Assembly (NCBI GenBank): GCA_017303575.1
Contig: JAFLCL010000060.1
Coordinates: forward strand, 1-35,702
DNA from: Deltaproteobacteria bacterium
Lineage (GTDB): Bacteria; Myxococcota_A; Polyangia; Polyangiales; Sandaracinaceae
DNA length: 35,702 bases
Direction: 5' to 3'
Part shown: in pieces, positions 1 to 10,468 of the stretch
How the letters are laid out: each line of letters starts with the position of its first letter
Position numbering within the stretch: position 1 is the stretch's first letter
Translations under genes and position numbers: made by a program
Notes under the pieces: model-generated
Databases searched by the model: none
Told to the model about the DNA's origin: nothing
What the model saw: the letters and a program-made list of their open reading frames with translations, nothing else

Positions 1-19
1 ATCGGGGGCGCCTTGCGGC

Positions 20-38
20 GGGGGAGCGCAGCTCCCCC
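20..38. repeat. GC-rich hairpin near window edge
   Basis: A perfect 8-bp inverted repeat (GGGGGAGC / GCTCCCCC) with a 3-base loop. It is followed at 58-71 by the motif GGAGCGAAGCGAC, which also makes up the repeated tail of the polymerase gene near 12 kb, so this looks like part of a dispersed intergenic repeat family. No gene is visible between position 1 and the aldo/keto reductase stop at 124. Confidence 0.5.
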
Positions 39-90
39 TGGAGCAGGAGTCGAGTCGAGGAGCGAAGCGACGAGGCGAGCGACGGGGAGC

Positions 91-113
91 TCGAGGGGCC
101 AGAGGTCCCTCGA
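91..113 (-). terminator. Candidate terminator of the aldo/keto reductase
   Basis: Seven-base inverted repeat TCGAGGG / CCCTCGA with a 9-base loop, lying ten bases beyond the stop codon of the minus-strand reductase gene. There is no clear T-run, so function as an intrinsic terminator is inferred from position and structure only. Confidence 0.35.
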
Positions 114-123
114 CCCAGACAAC

Positions 124-1119
124 TCAGTGCTCGCTGTCGAGGTGCGCCATCTGCGGTGCCGCGTAGCGCGTGCCTGCGATCGCATCGGCCGGCACGAGCG
201 CCTCGAGCGCAGCGACGTCGCTCGACGAGAGCGGATGCGCGAGCGCGCCGAGGGCCTCGTCGAGCTGCGCCACGGTGCGCGAGCCCACGAGCGTGACGAA
301 GTCCGGGCAGCGCGCGCGCGACCAGGCGATCACGAGCTGGCTCGGCGTCATGCTGCGCTCCTTCGCGAACGTCGCGATCGAGGAGACCACCTGATCGTTC
401 TGCGACTTCGCGTCGCCCGTGAAGCGCGGGAGGTACGCGCGGAAGTCGCCAGGCCCCGTCGTCTTGCTGCCCGACAAGAGGCCGCGCGAGAGCACGCCGT
501 AGAGCGTCGCGGAGATCCCGAGCTCGCGCAGCGCGGGGAAGATCGTCTGCTCGGGCTTGCGCGTGACGAGCGCGTGCTCGATCTGGAGGTCCACGATCGG
601 ATGCACCGCGTGCGCGCGTCGCACCGTCTCCGCCGACACCTCGGAGAGACCGATGTGCCTCACGAAGCCGGCCTTCACCATCTCGGCGATCGCGCCCACG
701 GTCTCCTCGATCGGCACGCTCGGATCGAGGCGCGCGGGTCGGTACACGTCGATGTGATCGACGCCGAGGCGCTTCAGCGTGTAGGCGAGCGCGGTCTTCA
801 CGGCGGCGGGTCGCGCGTCGAAGCCGATCCAGCTTCCGTCGGGCCCACGCTGCGCGCCGAACTTCACCGAGAGCTGCACGGCGTCGCGCTTCCCGCGGAT
901 CGCGCGGCCGATCAGCATCTCGTTGTGGCCCATGCCGTAGAAGTCGCCGGTGTCGAGCAGGGTCACGCCGCGCTCGACCGCGCGGTGGATCGTGCGCACG
1001 CCCTCGTCTTCGTCGGACGCGCCGTACATCCCGCTCATGCCCATGCAGCCGAGGCCGATGGGGAAGACCTCCGGTCCCGTCTTCCCGAGCTTCACGGCCT
1101 TCACGTTCGTCGTCGTCAT
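124..1119 (-). CDS. Aldo/keto reductase family oxidoreductase
   Basis: Predicted 331-residue NADPH-dependent aldo/keto reductase of the cytosolic (beta/alpha)8-barrel family, which reduces aldehydes or ketones; the substrate cannot be told from sequence. Visible family features are the LGLGCMGMSG region near residue 22, catalytic Asp56 and Tyr61 (DTGDFYGMG) and Lys86 (LSVKFG). Where the tetrad His is expected (usually YYQHRVDP) this protein reads VYRPARLDP, with Ala129 at the His position; I recall this variant in a bacterial subfamily of YakC-like proteins. The ATG at 1119 is chosen because GGAGGA lies five bases upstream; an in-frame start at 1164 would lack it. It is transcribed divergently from a LysR-type regulator 65 bp away, which suggests control by that regulator. 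Confidence 0.93.
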   Translation of the reverse strand: MTTTNVKAVKLGKTGPEVFPIGLGCMGMSGMYGASDEDEGVRTIHRAVERGVTLLDTGDFYGMGHNEMLIGRAIRGKRDAVQLSVKFGAQRGPDGSWIGFDARPAAVKTALAYTLKRLGVDHIDVYRPARLDPSVPIEETVGAIAEMVKAGFVRHIGLSEVSAETVRRAHAVHPIVDLQIEHALVTRKPEQTIFPALRELGISATLYGVLSRGLLSGSKTTGPGDFRAYLPRFTGDAKSQNDQVVSSIATFAKERSMTPSQLVIAWSRARCPDFVTLVGSRTVAQLDEALGALAHPLSSSDVAALEALVPADAIAGTRYAAPQMAHLDSEH

Positions 1120-1161
1120 CTCGTCCTCCAGTTCCGAGCCGGAGCGTGCGCCGTTCCGATC

Positions 1162-1183
1162 CATCGCTCCAACGCATACGATG
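1162..1183. promoter_or_regulatory. Inverted repeat in divergent AKR/LysR promoter region
   Basis: CATCG-N12-CGATG, a 5-bp dyad in the 65-bp gap between the divergent reductase and LysR-type regulator genes. LysR proteins usually bind dyads in such gaps, but the common T-N11-A spacing is not met here, so this is only a candidate operator. Confidence 0.25.
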
Positions 1184-1184
1184 C

Positions 1185-2126
1185 ATGGAACCCATGAACG
1201 AGATCGATGGACGCGACCTGGACCTGAACCTCCTCAAGGTGCTCGTCGCCGTCGCCGACGAAGGCAGCGTGACGGCCGCGGCGGCGCGCCTCTACCTCAC
1301 GCAGTCCGCGGTGAGCGCCGCGCTCAAGCGGCTCGCCGACGCGGTGGGCGCACAGCTGCTCGCGCGTCGTGGTCGAGGTGTCGAGCTCACGAGCCGTGGC
1401 CGACGGCTGGTCGATCGCGCGCGCCCGCACCTCGACGCGCTCGTGCGCGCGGCGCTGGTGGGCGATGCCGAGACGGGCCCGTCGCGTCGGGTCGTGCGGC
1501 TCGGTCTCTCGGACTCGTCCGAGGGATGGCTCTTGCGGCCACTGATCGCGGCGTTGAGGGCGAAGGGACCGAACGTTCGGCTCGTGGTCACCGCCGTTCA
1601 GTTCCGCAACGTCGGCGAGGCGCTCGTGAGCGGCCGCGTCGATCTCGCGATCACCGTGGCCGACGAGCTACCCGCGGGCATCACGCGTCGCACGCTCTTC
1701 CACGGGGACTTCGTGTGCCTCTTCGACCCTCGCGTGGCGAAGGTCGGCAAGACGCTCGATCGCGACCGCTACCTCGCGCACGAGCACGTGATCGTCTCGT
1801 ACAACGGCGACCTGCGCGGCGTGATCGAGGACGCGTTCGGCGTGATCCGCGACGTGCGTGTGTCGCTCCCGTCGTTCGCGTCGGTGGGCGAGCTCGTCGA
1901 GGGCTCGGCGTTGCTCGCGACGGTGCCGCGCCTCGTGGCGCACGAGATCCGTCGCACCCGCCCTGCGCTCCGGACCCGACCGCTCCCCTTCTCGCAGACG
2001 GGCGCCCCGGTCGAGCTCCTCTCGCGCACGGCGCTGGCCGACGACGACGTGCTCGGGGCGATCACCGCGCACATCGACACGATCGCCGCCCGCGCTGCGA
2101 AGGTCGCGGCTCCCGCGAACCGATGA
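1185..2126 (+). CDS. LysR-family transcriptional regulator
   Basis: A 313-residue LysR-type regulator. The N-terminal winged helix-turn-helix is clear (LNLLKVLVAVADEGSVTAA, then LTQSAVSAALKRLADAVG near residues 40-55), followed by a helical linker and a periplasmic-binding-protein-like effector domain from about residue 95. The track to the nearest usable start gives ATG at 1185 or 1194; both have weak ribosome-binding sites, so the start is uncertain by three codons. It is divergent from the aldo/keto reductase and probably controls it and itself in response to a small molecule, the usual LysR arrangement. The inducer is unknown. The gene ends 22 bp from a convergent gene. Confidence 0.93.
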   Translation: MEPMNEIDGRDLDLNLLKVLVAVADEGSVTAAAARLYLTQSAVSAALKRLADAVGAQLLARRGRGVELTSRGRRLVDRARPHLDALVRAALVGDAETGPSRRVVRLGLSDSSEGWLLRPLIAALRAKGPNVRLVVTAVQFRNVGEALVSGRVDLAITVADELPAGITRRTLFHGDFVCLFDPRVAKVGKTLDRDRYLAHEHVIVSYNGDLRGVIEDAFGVIRDVRVSLPSFASVGELVEGSALLATVPRLVAHEIRRTRPALRTRPLPFSQTGAPVELLSRTALADDDVLGAITAHIDTIAARAAKVAAPANR

Positions 2127-2144
2127 GCGCGCGGGGCAGCGCGC
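2127..2144. terminator. Hairpin between convergent genes
   Basis: GCGCGC-GGGGCA-GCGCGC stem-loop directly after the LysR stop and before the convergent stop at 2148. Possibly a shared bidirectional terminator; no T-tract. Confidence 0.35.
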
Positions 2145-2147
2145 GCA

Positions 2148-3050
2148 TCAAGGCACGCGCTCGAATCGGCCACTCTCCAAGCGATAGCGGCCCGCGAGCT
2201 CGCCGCTCCACCGCTGCCAGGTCGGGTCCGATGGCCTCGCGACGAGCACGAGCTGTGGGCCCTCGAGCTGCCACGTGTAAGGAGGCCCGGGATCGGTGGC
2301 GAGCACGACGGTGTGGCCGAGGGTGAGCGTGTCGAGCACGCGCACGTCGTCGTGATCGAACGAGACGAGCGCGAGCGTGTGGAGCACCTGGTGAGAGTGT
2401 CCTTCGGTGGCGTGCACGAGGTAGTGCGCGCCGACCCTGAGGATCGACTCGAGGCGATTCGACGTGAGCGCGAGGTAGAGCGGACCGTTCGGCGCGCAGA
2501 TCCAGCCCGACGGCGCGGCGAAGCAGACCGCCTCGACGTCGTCGACGACGCGCATGCCCTCGACGTGCGCGGGCGTCGCGTGGTGATCGAGGCTCGCGTA
2601 GAGCGGGGCACGCTCGGTCGTCCGCGTCGCGAAGCGTCCGGCACGGCCTGCTTCACGACGGGCCCCGTAGACGTTGTAGTCCTCGACACATGTGCCACTG
2701 GTGCCCGGAGCGCGGCGATCCCAGCGAGCCCATTGGCGCGCGCCGTCGCCCTCGACCCACGAGATGCAGTAGTGGAACGCGCCGTCCTCCTGGAAGGAGT
2801 CGTACGAGATGAAGACGTCGTGCACCGTGGGATCGCGCTCGATCACGCAGGTCGGCTCACCGTCGTGCGCGCGCGCGCAGAACAGGATCGCGCCGACACG
2901 CTCGACGACGACGACCTGTCGATTCGCGGCGAACGACACGACGCGCTCGCGTCGGAGCCAGGCCTCGAGCTCGGTCGCGCGATCGGCGCGGGCGATCGAG
3001 ACGTGGGCGCACACCGAGCCGATCACGGCGAGAAGCACGAGCAGTCGCAT
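2148..3050 (-). CDS. Secreted protein of unknown function
   Basis: A 300-residue protein with a typical Sec signal peptide (MRLLVLLAVIGSVCAHVSIARA, likely cleavage near residue 22). The mature part is rich in beta-prone Val/Thr/Arg stretches and has at least six cysteines (in CARAH, PTCVIE, HYCISW, GTCVED, VCFAAP and WICAPN), compatible with disulfides in the periplasm. I recognise no family. Repeated short hydrophobic strands such as VVVVERVGAILF and PLYLALTSNRL could form a beta-propeller, but that is speculation. It is convergent with the LysR gene and lies 62 bp downstream of the small gene at 3113. Confidence 0.75.
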   Translation of the reverse strand: MRLLVLLAVIGSVCAHVSIARADRATELEAWLRRERVVSFAANRQVVVVERVGAILFCARAHDGEPTCVIERDPTVHDVFISYDSFQEDGAFHYCISWVEGDGARQWARWDRRAPGTSGTCVEDYNVYGARREAGRAGRFATRTTERAPLYASLDHHATPAHVEGMRVVDDVEAVCFAAPSGWICAPNGPLYLALTSNRLESILRVGAHYLVHATEGHSHQVLHTLALVSFDHDDVRVLDTLTLGHTVVLATDPGPPYTWQLEGPQLVLVARPSDPTWQRWSGELAGRYRLESGRFERVP

Positions 3051-3112
3051 GCCCCGATCGTTCGCGCGCCGAAGCGTTGACGCTCGCTCGTGTGAGATCG
3101 GCGAGAGGCCGA

Positions 3113-3424
3113 TCAGGGCATGTCGCGCCAGGGATCACCGCTCCAGCGGAGCACGTCGGCGTGCGCCAGGTCGAGGATCTCGCGCAGCCCTGCGTGCGTG
3201 CACCCGTACCGCTCGAACCACCCCATGTCGTTCGCGGGCGCGACCTCGATCGGGCCGTGCTGGCTGGCGCGAAGCGAGACGCTGATGGTCCCGCCGTCGG
3301 GCGCGCCGTTCACCCGGAGGAACCAGTAGTCCACCGCCGGCGGCCGCCGCTCGATGAACGCGTCACGCACCTCCGCCCACGCGACGATCACGTCTTCGAG
3401 CGAGCCCACGTCGTCCACGTCCAT
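3113..3424 (-). CDS. Small protein of unknown function
   Basis: About 103 residues from the ATG at 3424; an open frame continues upstream to 3535 but that part runs through a palindromic repeat and has a repeat-derived, low-quality sequence, so the shorter start is preferred. The protein has well-formed acidic and hydrophobic content (SLEDVIVAWAEVRDAF, GGTISVSLRAS, ending GDPWRDMP) and no signal peptide or membrane segment. I recognise no family. It could form a unit with the secreted protein downstream. Confidence 0.6.
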   Translation of the reverse strand: MDVDDVGSLEDVIVAWAEVRDAFIERRPPAVDYWFLRVNGAPDGGTISVSLRASQHGPIEVAPANDMGWFERYGCTHAGLREILDLAHADVLRWSGDPWRDMP

Positions 3425-3485
3425 CGACGCATTCTCGCCCGGACGCTCGTGGTTCGGAACGGCTGAAGACCGAGGTCGACGCGGA

Positions 3486-3551
3486 CCCCGAGGTTCAATC
3501 CCGGGGCAGTGAGAGCGTTCGGTGCTTCGTGGCAAGCCCGCCGAGCGGGCT
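3486..3551 (+). repeat. REP-like palindromic repeat, copy 1
   Basis: First of three copies of a roughly 65-bp element made of two hairpins: a CCCCG...CGGGG arm pair around GGTTCAATC, the conserved stretch GGGGCAGTGAGAGCG, then AGCCCGC-CGA-GCGGGCT (perfect 7-bp stem). The other copies are at 12194-12258 (same strand) and 12720-12784 (opposite strand). This copy overlaps the 3' end of the membrane protein gene, whose stop lies inside it. Confidence 0.85.
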
Positions 3552-4493
3552 CACGGGTCGCGTCAACGATGCGTGTGTCGCCCGTCGGCGTCCTAGCGCA
3601 GCATCGGCGAGTGCGCGCGCCATGGGAGCGAGCCATGGCATGAGCGCGACGGCGATCAGGCCGAGCACGAGCGACTCACTGTCGTGCAGTGCGTGGAGGT
3701 GTCCGACGCAGCCAGCGCCCCAGACCAACCCGCGGAACATCATCGCGCACGCGACGAGAGCGAGCCCCGCGAGCGGCAGGAAGAGAGCCCCCCAGGTGCG
3801 CCCTCGCACGAACGCTGCGATCGAGGCGAGCGTTGCGAGCTCGGCAAAGACCCGCACGGCGCGCTCCGTTGGGTCGTCGGGGTACCAACGGCTCATCCAC
3901 TCCTCCGAGCGAGCTGCCACAGTGGCGGCGGCGTCCTCCGCGAGCCCGTGCACGCACAGCGCGGCGAGGGCGCTCGCGGCGAAGAGAGACAGCCGATCCT
4001 TCACCGTGCTCGTGCCCTTGGCTCCACGAGGGACGACGACGTGCATGCCCATCAGCGCGGTGCTCACGGCCAACGACTCCATCCGACCGGCAAAGAGCAC
4101 GAGACCCGCGGCCACGGGAAGAAGCCGCTCGCTGCGCATGGTGAGCGCCGCGGCCGTCGTCCATAGGATCAGAGGCGCGCTACCGATCAGTCGCCTTGCC
4201 CCATCGTTGCCGTAGGGGCTCGGCTCGAGCGTCTCGTACAAGACCTGCGCGTGCTCGATCGCGCCGACGGCGCATGCGGCGCCAGCGAACCCGAGGACCA
4301 CATCTGGGCGTCGCATCCAATGCGATAGCCACGCAACACACATCGCGAGTCCGGTCGCGGCCCAGAGGGCCAACGTCTCGCTCGTCGCCGCGAGGAGTCC
4401 CAACAGCACTGGGAGCGTGAACACCAAGCCCAAGGCCATCGCGAGCGTGAGGGCGAGCTCTCGCCTCGCGGGTGCGCGCAGCCACGTCAGCAT
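3495..4493 (-). CDS. Polytopic membrane protein of unknown function
   Basis: About 332 residues from the ATG at 4493; a GTG at 4511 would add six residues. There are many hydrophobic segments (LALTLAMALGLVFTLPVLLGLL, LALWAATGLAMCVAWL, VLGFAGAACAVGAI, LAALCVHGLA, FLPLAGLALVACAMMF, LVLGLIAVALMPWLAPMA), giving roughly seven to nine inner-membrane helices. No family is recognised. The last 20 or so codons (from about SPLGGLATKH onward) are encoded by REP-like repeat copy 1, so the native C-terminus was probably replaced when the repeat arrived. The gene is divergent from clpB. Confidence 0.7.
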   Translation of the reverse strand: MLTWLRAPARRELALTLAMALGLVFTLPVLLGLLAATSETLALWAATGLAMCVAWLSHWMRRPDVVLGFAGAACAVGAIEHAQVLYETLEPSPYGNDGARRLIGSAPLILWTTAAALTMRSERLLPVAAGLVLFAGRMESLAVSTALMGMHVVVPRGAKGTSTVKDRLSLFAASALAALCVHGLAEDAAATVAARSEEWMSRWYPDDPTERAVRVFAELATLASIAAFVRGRTWGALFLPLAGLALVACAMMFRGLVWGAGCVGHLHALHDSESLVLGLIAVALMPWLAPMARALADAALGRRRATHASLTRPVSPLGGLATKHRTLSLPRD

Positions 4494-4591
4494 TCTTCGG
4501 AGGGCGTGCACGAGGAGTCGGACAGCGACGGTCGTGACGGGTTCCCGAGAGCCACCTCACGCGCTCGTCCCACTCCGATGGGGGAGCCCCG

Positions 4592-4619
4592 TTGACCGCG
4601 CGGGCATGGTGCTTACCGT
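4592..4619 (+). promoter_or_regulatory. Candidate sigma-70-type promoter of clpB
   Basis: TTGACC, 16 bases, then TACCGT, about 100 bp upstream of the clpB start. The -35 is a good match and the -10 a weak one. No CIRCE element or clear sigma-32 box was seen in the gap 4494-4715. Confidence 0.3.
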
Positions 4620-4715
4620 CCGCGACCGTTCGGCCTTCACACGGCGGACTCGAAACACGCCACTCTCGACCAGACAGCTCGGACACGGCCCAATCAGGCC
4701 TCGAGGAGTCAGCGC

Positions 4716-7346
<2,631 letters not shown>

Positions 7347-7414
7347 CCTCACTTCGCACGCGCCGTGCTCGTCGCGGGTGACACGGCCTCGCGCGATTCG
7401 GCAGACTGCCCTCG

Positions 7415-8173
7415 ATGCGTCGCGTCTCGCTCGGTCTCTCGCTCTCGCTGGTCGTTCTGCTCGTCGTGGGCTGCGGCGGCTTCACCGGTCGCGGTCGCGC
7501 TGTGGCGTACGGAAGGGTGCCGTACGATCTCGTCGATCCGAGCGGCACGTGGCTCGCCGAGGGAGACGTCGCGTGGGGCAGCGGTCACACGCTGCAGGTC
7601 AGCGGCCCGGGCCCCGTGTTCCGGATCGTGCGGCACGACCCAGCAGGGCAGGTCGTCGCGTACGGCGTCGCGATCGCCGAGGCGGGCGCGCTCTTCGTGG
7701 GCTACGGCGCGAGCCTCGATGCTTGTCAGGTCGCCGTCTACCGCGCGGGTGCGGAGAACGTCGAGGGCGTGTGGGCAGGCGGCACGAGCCCGGACCTCGG
7801 CACCGAGGAGTGGCAGGGCCTCGGCGTCGCGGAGGGCCCGTTCCTGGGCGACTTCGCGACGTACGGCACCAACCCCGGCGCGCACGCGATCTACCGACAG
7901 CGCGTCGCCACCGCGACCGGCACCGGTACCGTGTACGACGTGCGTTGGTACTCGAGCACCCAAGAGTTCTACGGCACTGGCGTGCTGCGCGGCGATCACC
8001 TCGCGACCGCGGCGATCCTCGCGGCGGACGCGAACGCGGCCAACGTGAGCTGGATCGCGCAGGGCTACGGCGTCGCTGTGTACGAGCTCACGAGCGGAGA
8101 GGGCACCGTCGTGGTGCGCACCAACCCCGAGTCAGCCGCGCTGCTCGGTCACGAGCGACTGCGCCGTCCCTGA
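7415..8173 (+). CDS. Predicted lipoprotein of unknown function
   Basis: A 252-residue protein with a lipoprotein signal peptide: MRR, a hydrophobic stretch, then lipobox VVGC with Cys20 as the likely acylated residue, followed by GGF rather than Asp, compatible with outer-membrane sorting. The mature part is Gly/Thr/Val-rich with repeated aromatic strands (VAYGRVPYD, FVGYGASL, VYDVRWYSS), suggesting a beta-rich fold. No family is recognised. It is 68 bp downstream of clpB, on the same strand, and converges on the membrane protein at 8198. Confidence 0.75.
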   Translation: MRRVSLGLSLSLVVLLVVGCGGFTGRGRAVAYGRVPYDLVDPSGTWLAEGDVAWGSGHTLQVSGPGPVFRIVRHDPAGQVVAYGVAIAEAGALFVGYGASLDACQVAVYRAGAENVEGVWAGGTSPDLGTEEWQGLGVAEGPFLGDFATYGTNPGAHAIYRQRVATATGTGTVYDVRWYSSTQEFYGTGVLRGDHLATAAILAADANAANVSWIAQGYGVAVYELTSGEGTVVVRTNPESAALLGHERLRRP

Positions 8174-8197
8174 TCGGGTCCTCGTCGACGACCGTCG

Positions 8198-9030
8198 TCA
8201 CTGCTGCCGTGTGACGAGCACGACGGCCGCGCAGATCGCTGCGAGGTGCACGCCCGCGATCGCCAGTACGAGCGACGCGGCCAGGCGCCGATGGCCCACG
8301 AGCACGAGCCTCGCGCACAACACGATCGCCGTGAGGAGCGCGAACGGCGCGACGGGCAGGAACGGGAACAACACCATCACGAACCAGAGGATCGACACGC
8401 CGACCACCGTCAGCAGGATCGCGCCCACGAGCATCGAGGTGCCGGCGTGCGTCCACCACTCGCGGATCGATCGACCGCGAAGGAGGAGGCGCGCACCGAA
8501 CCAGCCCAGCCCACCGAGCAGCGCAATCGCCGCGAGCACGACGCCGAAGATCATCACGCCGCTGAAGCCCCCGGCGACGCCGCTGGTGATCAGCGCGAAC
8601 GGGAAGGGCGCCAGTACGCGACCGCCACTGCGAACACGACGAAGTGACGATCGCGACGCTCGAACGGGATCAGCGCCAGCGCGTGCACGCCCACCACCAG
8701 CGGCAGCGGTCCGAAGGCGCCGATCAGCACGCCCACGATCGTCGGTCCGAAGAACGTGAGGATCGGGAGGATCAGCGCGATCACGCCCGCGTGACCCCAC
8801 GCGCCGCCGCCCTCGAAGAGCTGTGCGGTGGTGCTCACGCCCGCGACGACACCGATCACGAGACCGACGACCGCGCCGATCACGAAGCACACGACCTCGG
8901 GCAACAGCGTCGCGAGGAGCTTGAGGATCTCGAGCCCGACGCGCTTCACGGCAGCGAACGTCGGCTCGCTCTCGGGATCGTCTGCCGCGCTCACCACGCC
9001 CGTCGATGCGCTCGCCTCCGCCTCGCTCAT
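8198..9030 (-). pseudogene. Polytopic membrane protein interrupted by a frameshift
   Basis: Two adjoining reading frames together give one membrane protein of about 277 residues. The first starts at ATG 9030 (MSEAEASASTG) and carries LLPEVVCFVIGAVVGLVIGVV and GVIALILPILTFFGPTIVGVL, then runs out at FAVAVAYWRPSRSR-stop near 8590. The other frame continues without break as VLAPFPFALITSGVAGGF and carries four more hydrophobic helices to a stop at 8198. Joining them near 8611-8625 with one extra base (AVAV then LAPFPFALI) restores a smooth protein. No slippery heptamer is apparent, so a decayed gene or a sequencing error is likelier than programmed frameshifting. Family not recognised. Confidence 0.6.
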
Positions 9031-9092
9031 GGGCGAGACGATGCCACGACGGCGCGAGGCGCGTAGACCCGGAGCGCCGATTTCAGCGCACG

Positions 9093-9503
9093 TCAGGCTG
9101 TCTTGTTGGCTGTCTTGTTGGCTGTCTTGTTGGCTGTCTTGTTGGCTGTCTTGTTGGCTGTCTTGTTGGCTGTCTTGTTGGCTGTCTTGTTGGCTGTCTT
9201 CGCGTCGCTCGTCACGGGCGTGCCGGCGCCCGTCTTCACCTTCTCGGCGCGACCGAGGAGGTAGGCGAGCGCGATGTTCGAGGGATCGTCGTCGCCGCTG
9301 TCGCTGCCGACGAGGTTCACCTCGAGGGTCTGTCCCTCTGCGGTGCGCCAGCGCACGTGGGCTCGCGCGTCGGTGTACTTGCTCGTCTCGCTGCGCGGTC
9401 CGACCGTCACCTCGCACGCGAGTTTGGTCGCGCTCACGGGGATGATGAACGCGAGCTCGCGCTTCACGGCGGCGAGCAGACCTCGATCGAGGGGACGCTT
9501 CAT
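9093..9503 (-). CDS. Small protein with C-terminal KTAN tandem repeats
   Basis: A 136-residue soluble protein. Residues 1 to about 100 form a compact-looking domain (LLAAVKRELAFIIPVSATKLACEV, RAHVRWRTAEGQTLEVNLVG, NIALAYLLGRAEKV) with no signal peptide; I do not recognise the family. The C-terminus is eight perfect Lys-Thr-Ala-Asn repeats plus a final KTA encoded by a 12-bp tandem repeat, giving a basic, low-complexity tail similar in composition to histone-H1-like tails. The stop codon directly follows the last repeat, so the repeat number sets the protein length. Confidence 0.75.
   Translation of the reverse strand: MKRPLDRGLLAAVKRELAFIIPVSATKLACEVTVGPRSETSKYTDARAHVRWRTAEGQTLEVNLVGSDSGDDDPSNIALAYLLGRAEKVKTGAGTPVTSDAKTANKTANKTANKTANKTANKTANKTANKTANKTA
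9096..9200. repeat. 12-bp coding tandem repeat (8.75 copies)
   Basis: Unit GGCTGTCTTGTT on the plus strand, eight identical copies plus nine bases of a ninth, in frame with the minus-strand gene as KTAN. All copies are identical at the nucleotide level, which points to recent expansion by slippage and a likely variable copy number between strains. Confidence 0.95.
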
Positions 9504-9554
9504 CGGCTCAGCTCCTCTGCTGTCGCAGAGCGTCCACGCGGTGAGACGATCGCG

Positions 9555-10388
9555 TCAAGGAAGGCCCGGTCGTCGGGCGACGAAGAGGACGTTGTCGAGG
9601 CCGTCTCTGAGCGCGGCGCGCGGAACGAAGCGGAGGATCTCCGTCAGCCCGTTCGAGACCAGACGCTCGCGGATCCTGCTCGCGCGTCCGTCGCGACCGC
9701 TCGTCTCCACGGCGACGCAGTGGATGCCCGACCACATCGCGCCGCAGCCCTCGAGCACGTCGAGCTCGGCGCCCTCGACGTCGATCTTCAAGAGATCGAC
9801 GTGCGTCACGCCTGCGCTGGCCGCCCAGCGCTCGATCGAGTCCGTGCGACAGCGCTGGACCTCGACGCCCGAGGCGCGATCGGAGATCCACGTCATGAGC
9901 CGGTGGTCGCGTCGGAACAGCCGTGCGCCGTTGCGCGCGAGCGAGGTGCCGAGCCTGGCTCCGAGGCGTGGGCTCGCTCGACGCAGTCGATCCGCCGCGC
10001 GCTCGAGCTGTGCAGCGAAGTAGGCCTCGTGCTCGGCGTGCTTGTCGTCGAGGTCGTACGTGCTGTTCGTGGGCGCGTTCGCGAAGAAGTAGAAGTCGCG
10101 CTCGCGGCCCGCGTGCTCGGTGCGCGTCAGCGCGAGCGGCCATGCGCGAGCTCGTGCGCGCGCGAGGTGTGGTTGCGTGCGCAGGTTCCGCTCGAGGATC
10201 GCGAACGTCGGCGGTGCGGGCTCGAAGCAGTGGATCGTCACGTCACCAGCGGTGCGCTCGGCGACGCGCATCGCGAACGCGCCGACGTTCGCGCCCACGT
10301 CGAGCACGACGTCACCGGGACGCACGACAGCGCCGGCCTCGAAGTACTCGTCCACCTCCTCGCGGAGATCTCGCTGCTCGTGGAACAC
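9555..10388 (-). CDS. FkbM-family SAM-dependent methyltransferase
   Basis: A 277-residue Rossmann-fold methyltransferase. Motif I, VVLDVGANVGAFAMRVA, is at residues 27-43, followed by FEPAPPTFAILERNL (acidic motif II) and the FkbM signature THVDLLKIDVEGAELDVLEG near residues 190-210. FkbM enzymes O-methylate sugars, lipids or polyketides; the substrate here is unknown. The GTG at 10388 is the first start after an in-frame stop. It is divergent from the polymerase gene 80 bp away, with no sugar or polyketide genes nearby, so context gives no hint about the substrate. Confidence 0.85.
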   Translation of the reverse strand: MFHEQRDLREEVDEYFEAGAVVRPGDVVLDVGANVGAFAMRVAERTAGDVTIHCFEPAPPTFAILERNLRTQPHLARARARAWPLALTRTEHAGRERDFYFFANAPTNSTYDLDDKHAEHEAYFAAQLERAADRLRRASPRLGARLGTSLARNGARLFRRDHRLMTWISDRASGVEVQRCRTDSIERWAASAGVTHVDLLKIDVEGAELDVLEGCGAMWSGIHCVAVETSGRDGRASRIRERLVSNGLTEILRFVPRAALRDGLDNVLFVARRPGLP

Positions 10389-10468
10389 GCGGTGTCAGCC
10401 CTCGCAGAGGACACATCGTACGCCCGTGCGTCGCGGCAGGTCGTGTAGGCTCGCGGTCGGAGCGCGAC

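Noticed and set aside
3491..3504. GGTTCAATCCC resembling a tRNA T-arm
   Set aside because: No acceptor, D or anticodon arms fit around it, and it recurs as part of a palindromic repeat with a different second hairpin.
3425..3535. N-terminal extension of the small gene at 3113
   Set aside because: The extra codons run through the palindromic repeat and give a repeat-derived Pro/Arg/Ser-rich sequence; ATG 3424 starts the well-formed part.
7543..7557. Sigma-54-like match CGGCACG-TGGC-TCGC
   Set aside because: Lies inside the lipoprotein gene with no start codon nearby; kept as an example of a chance match.
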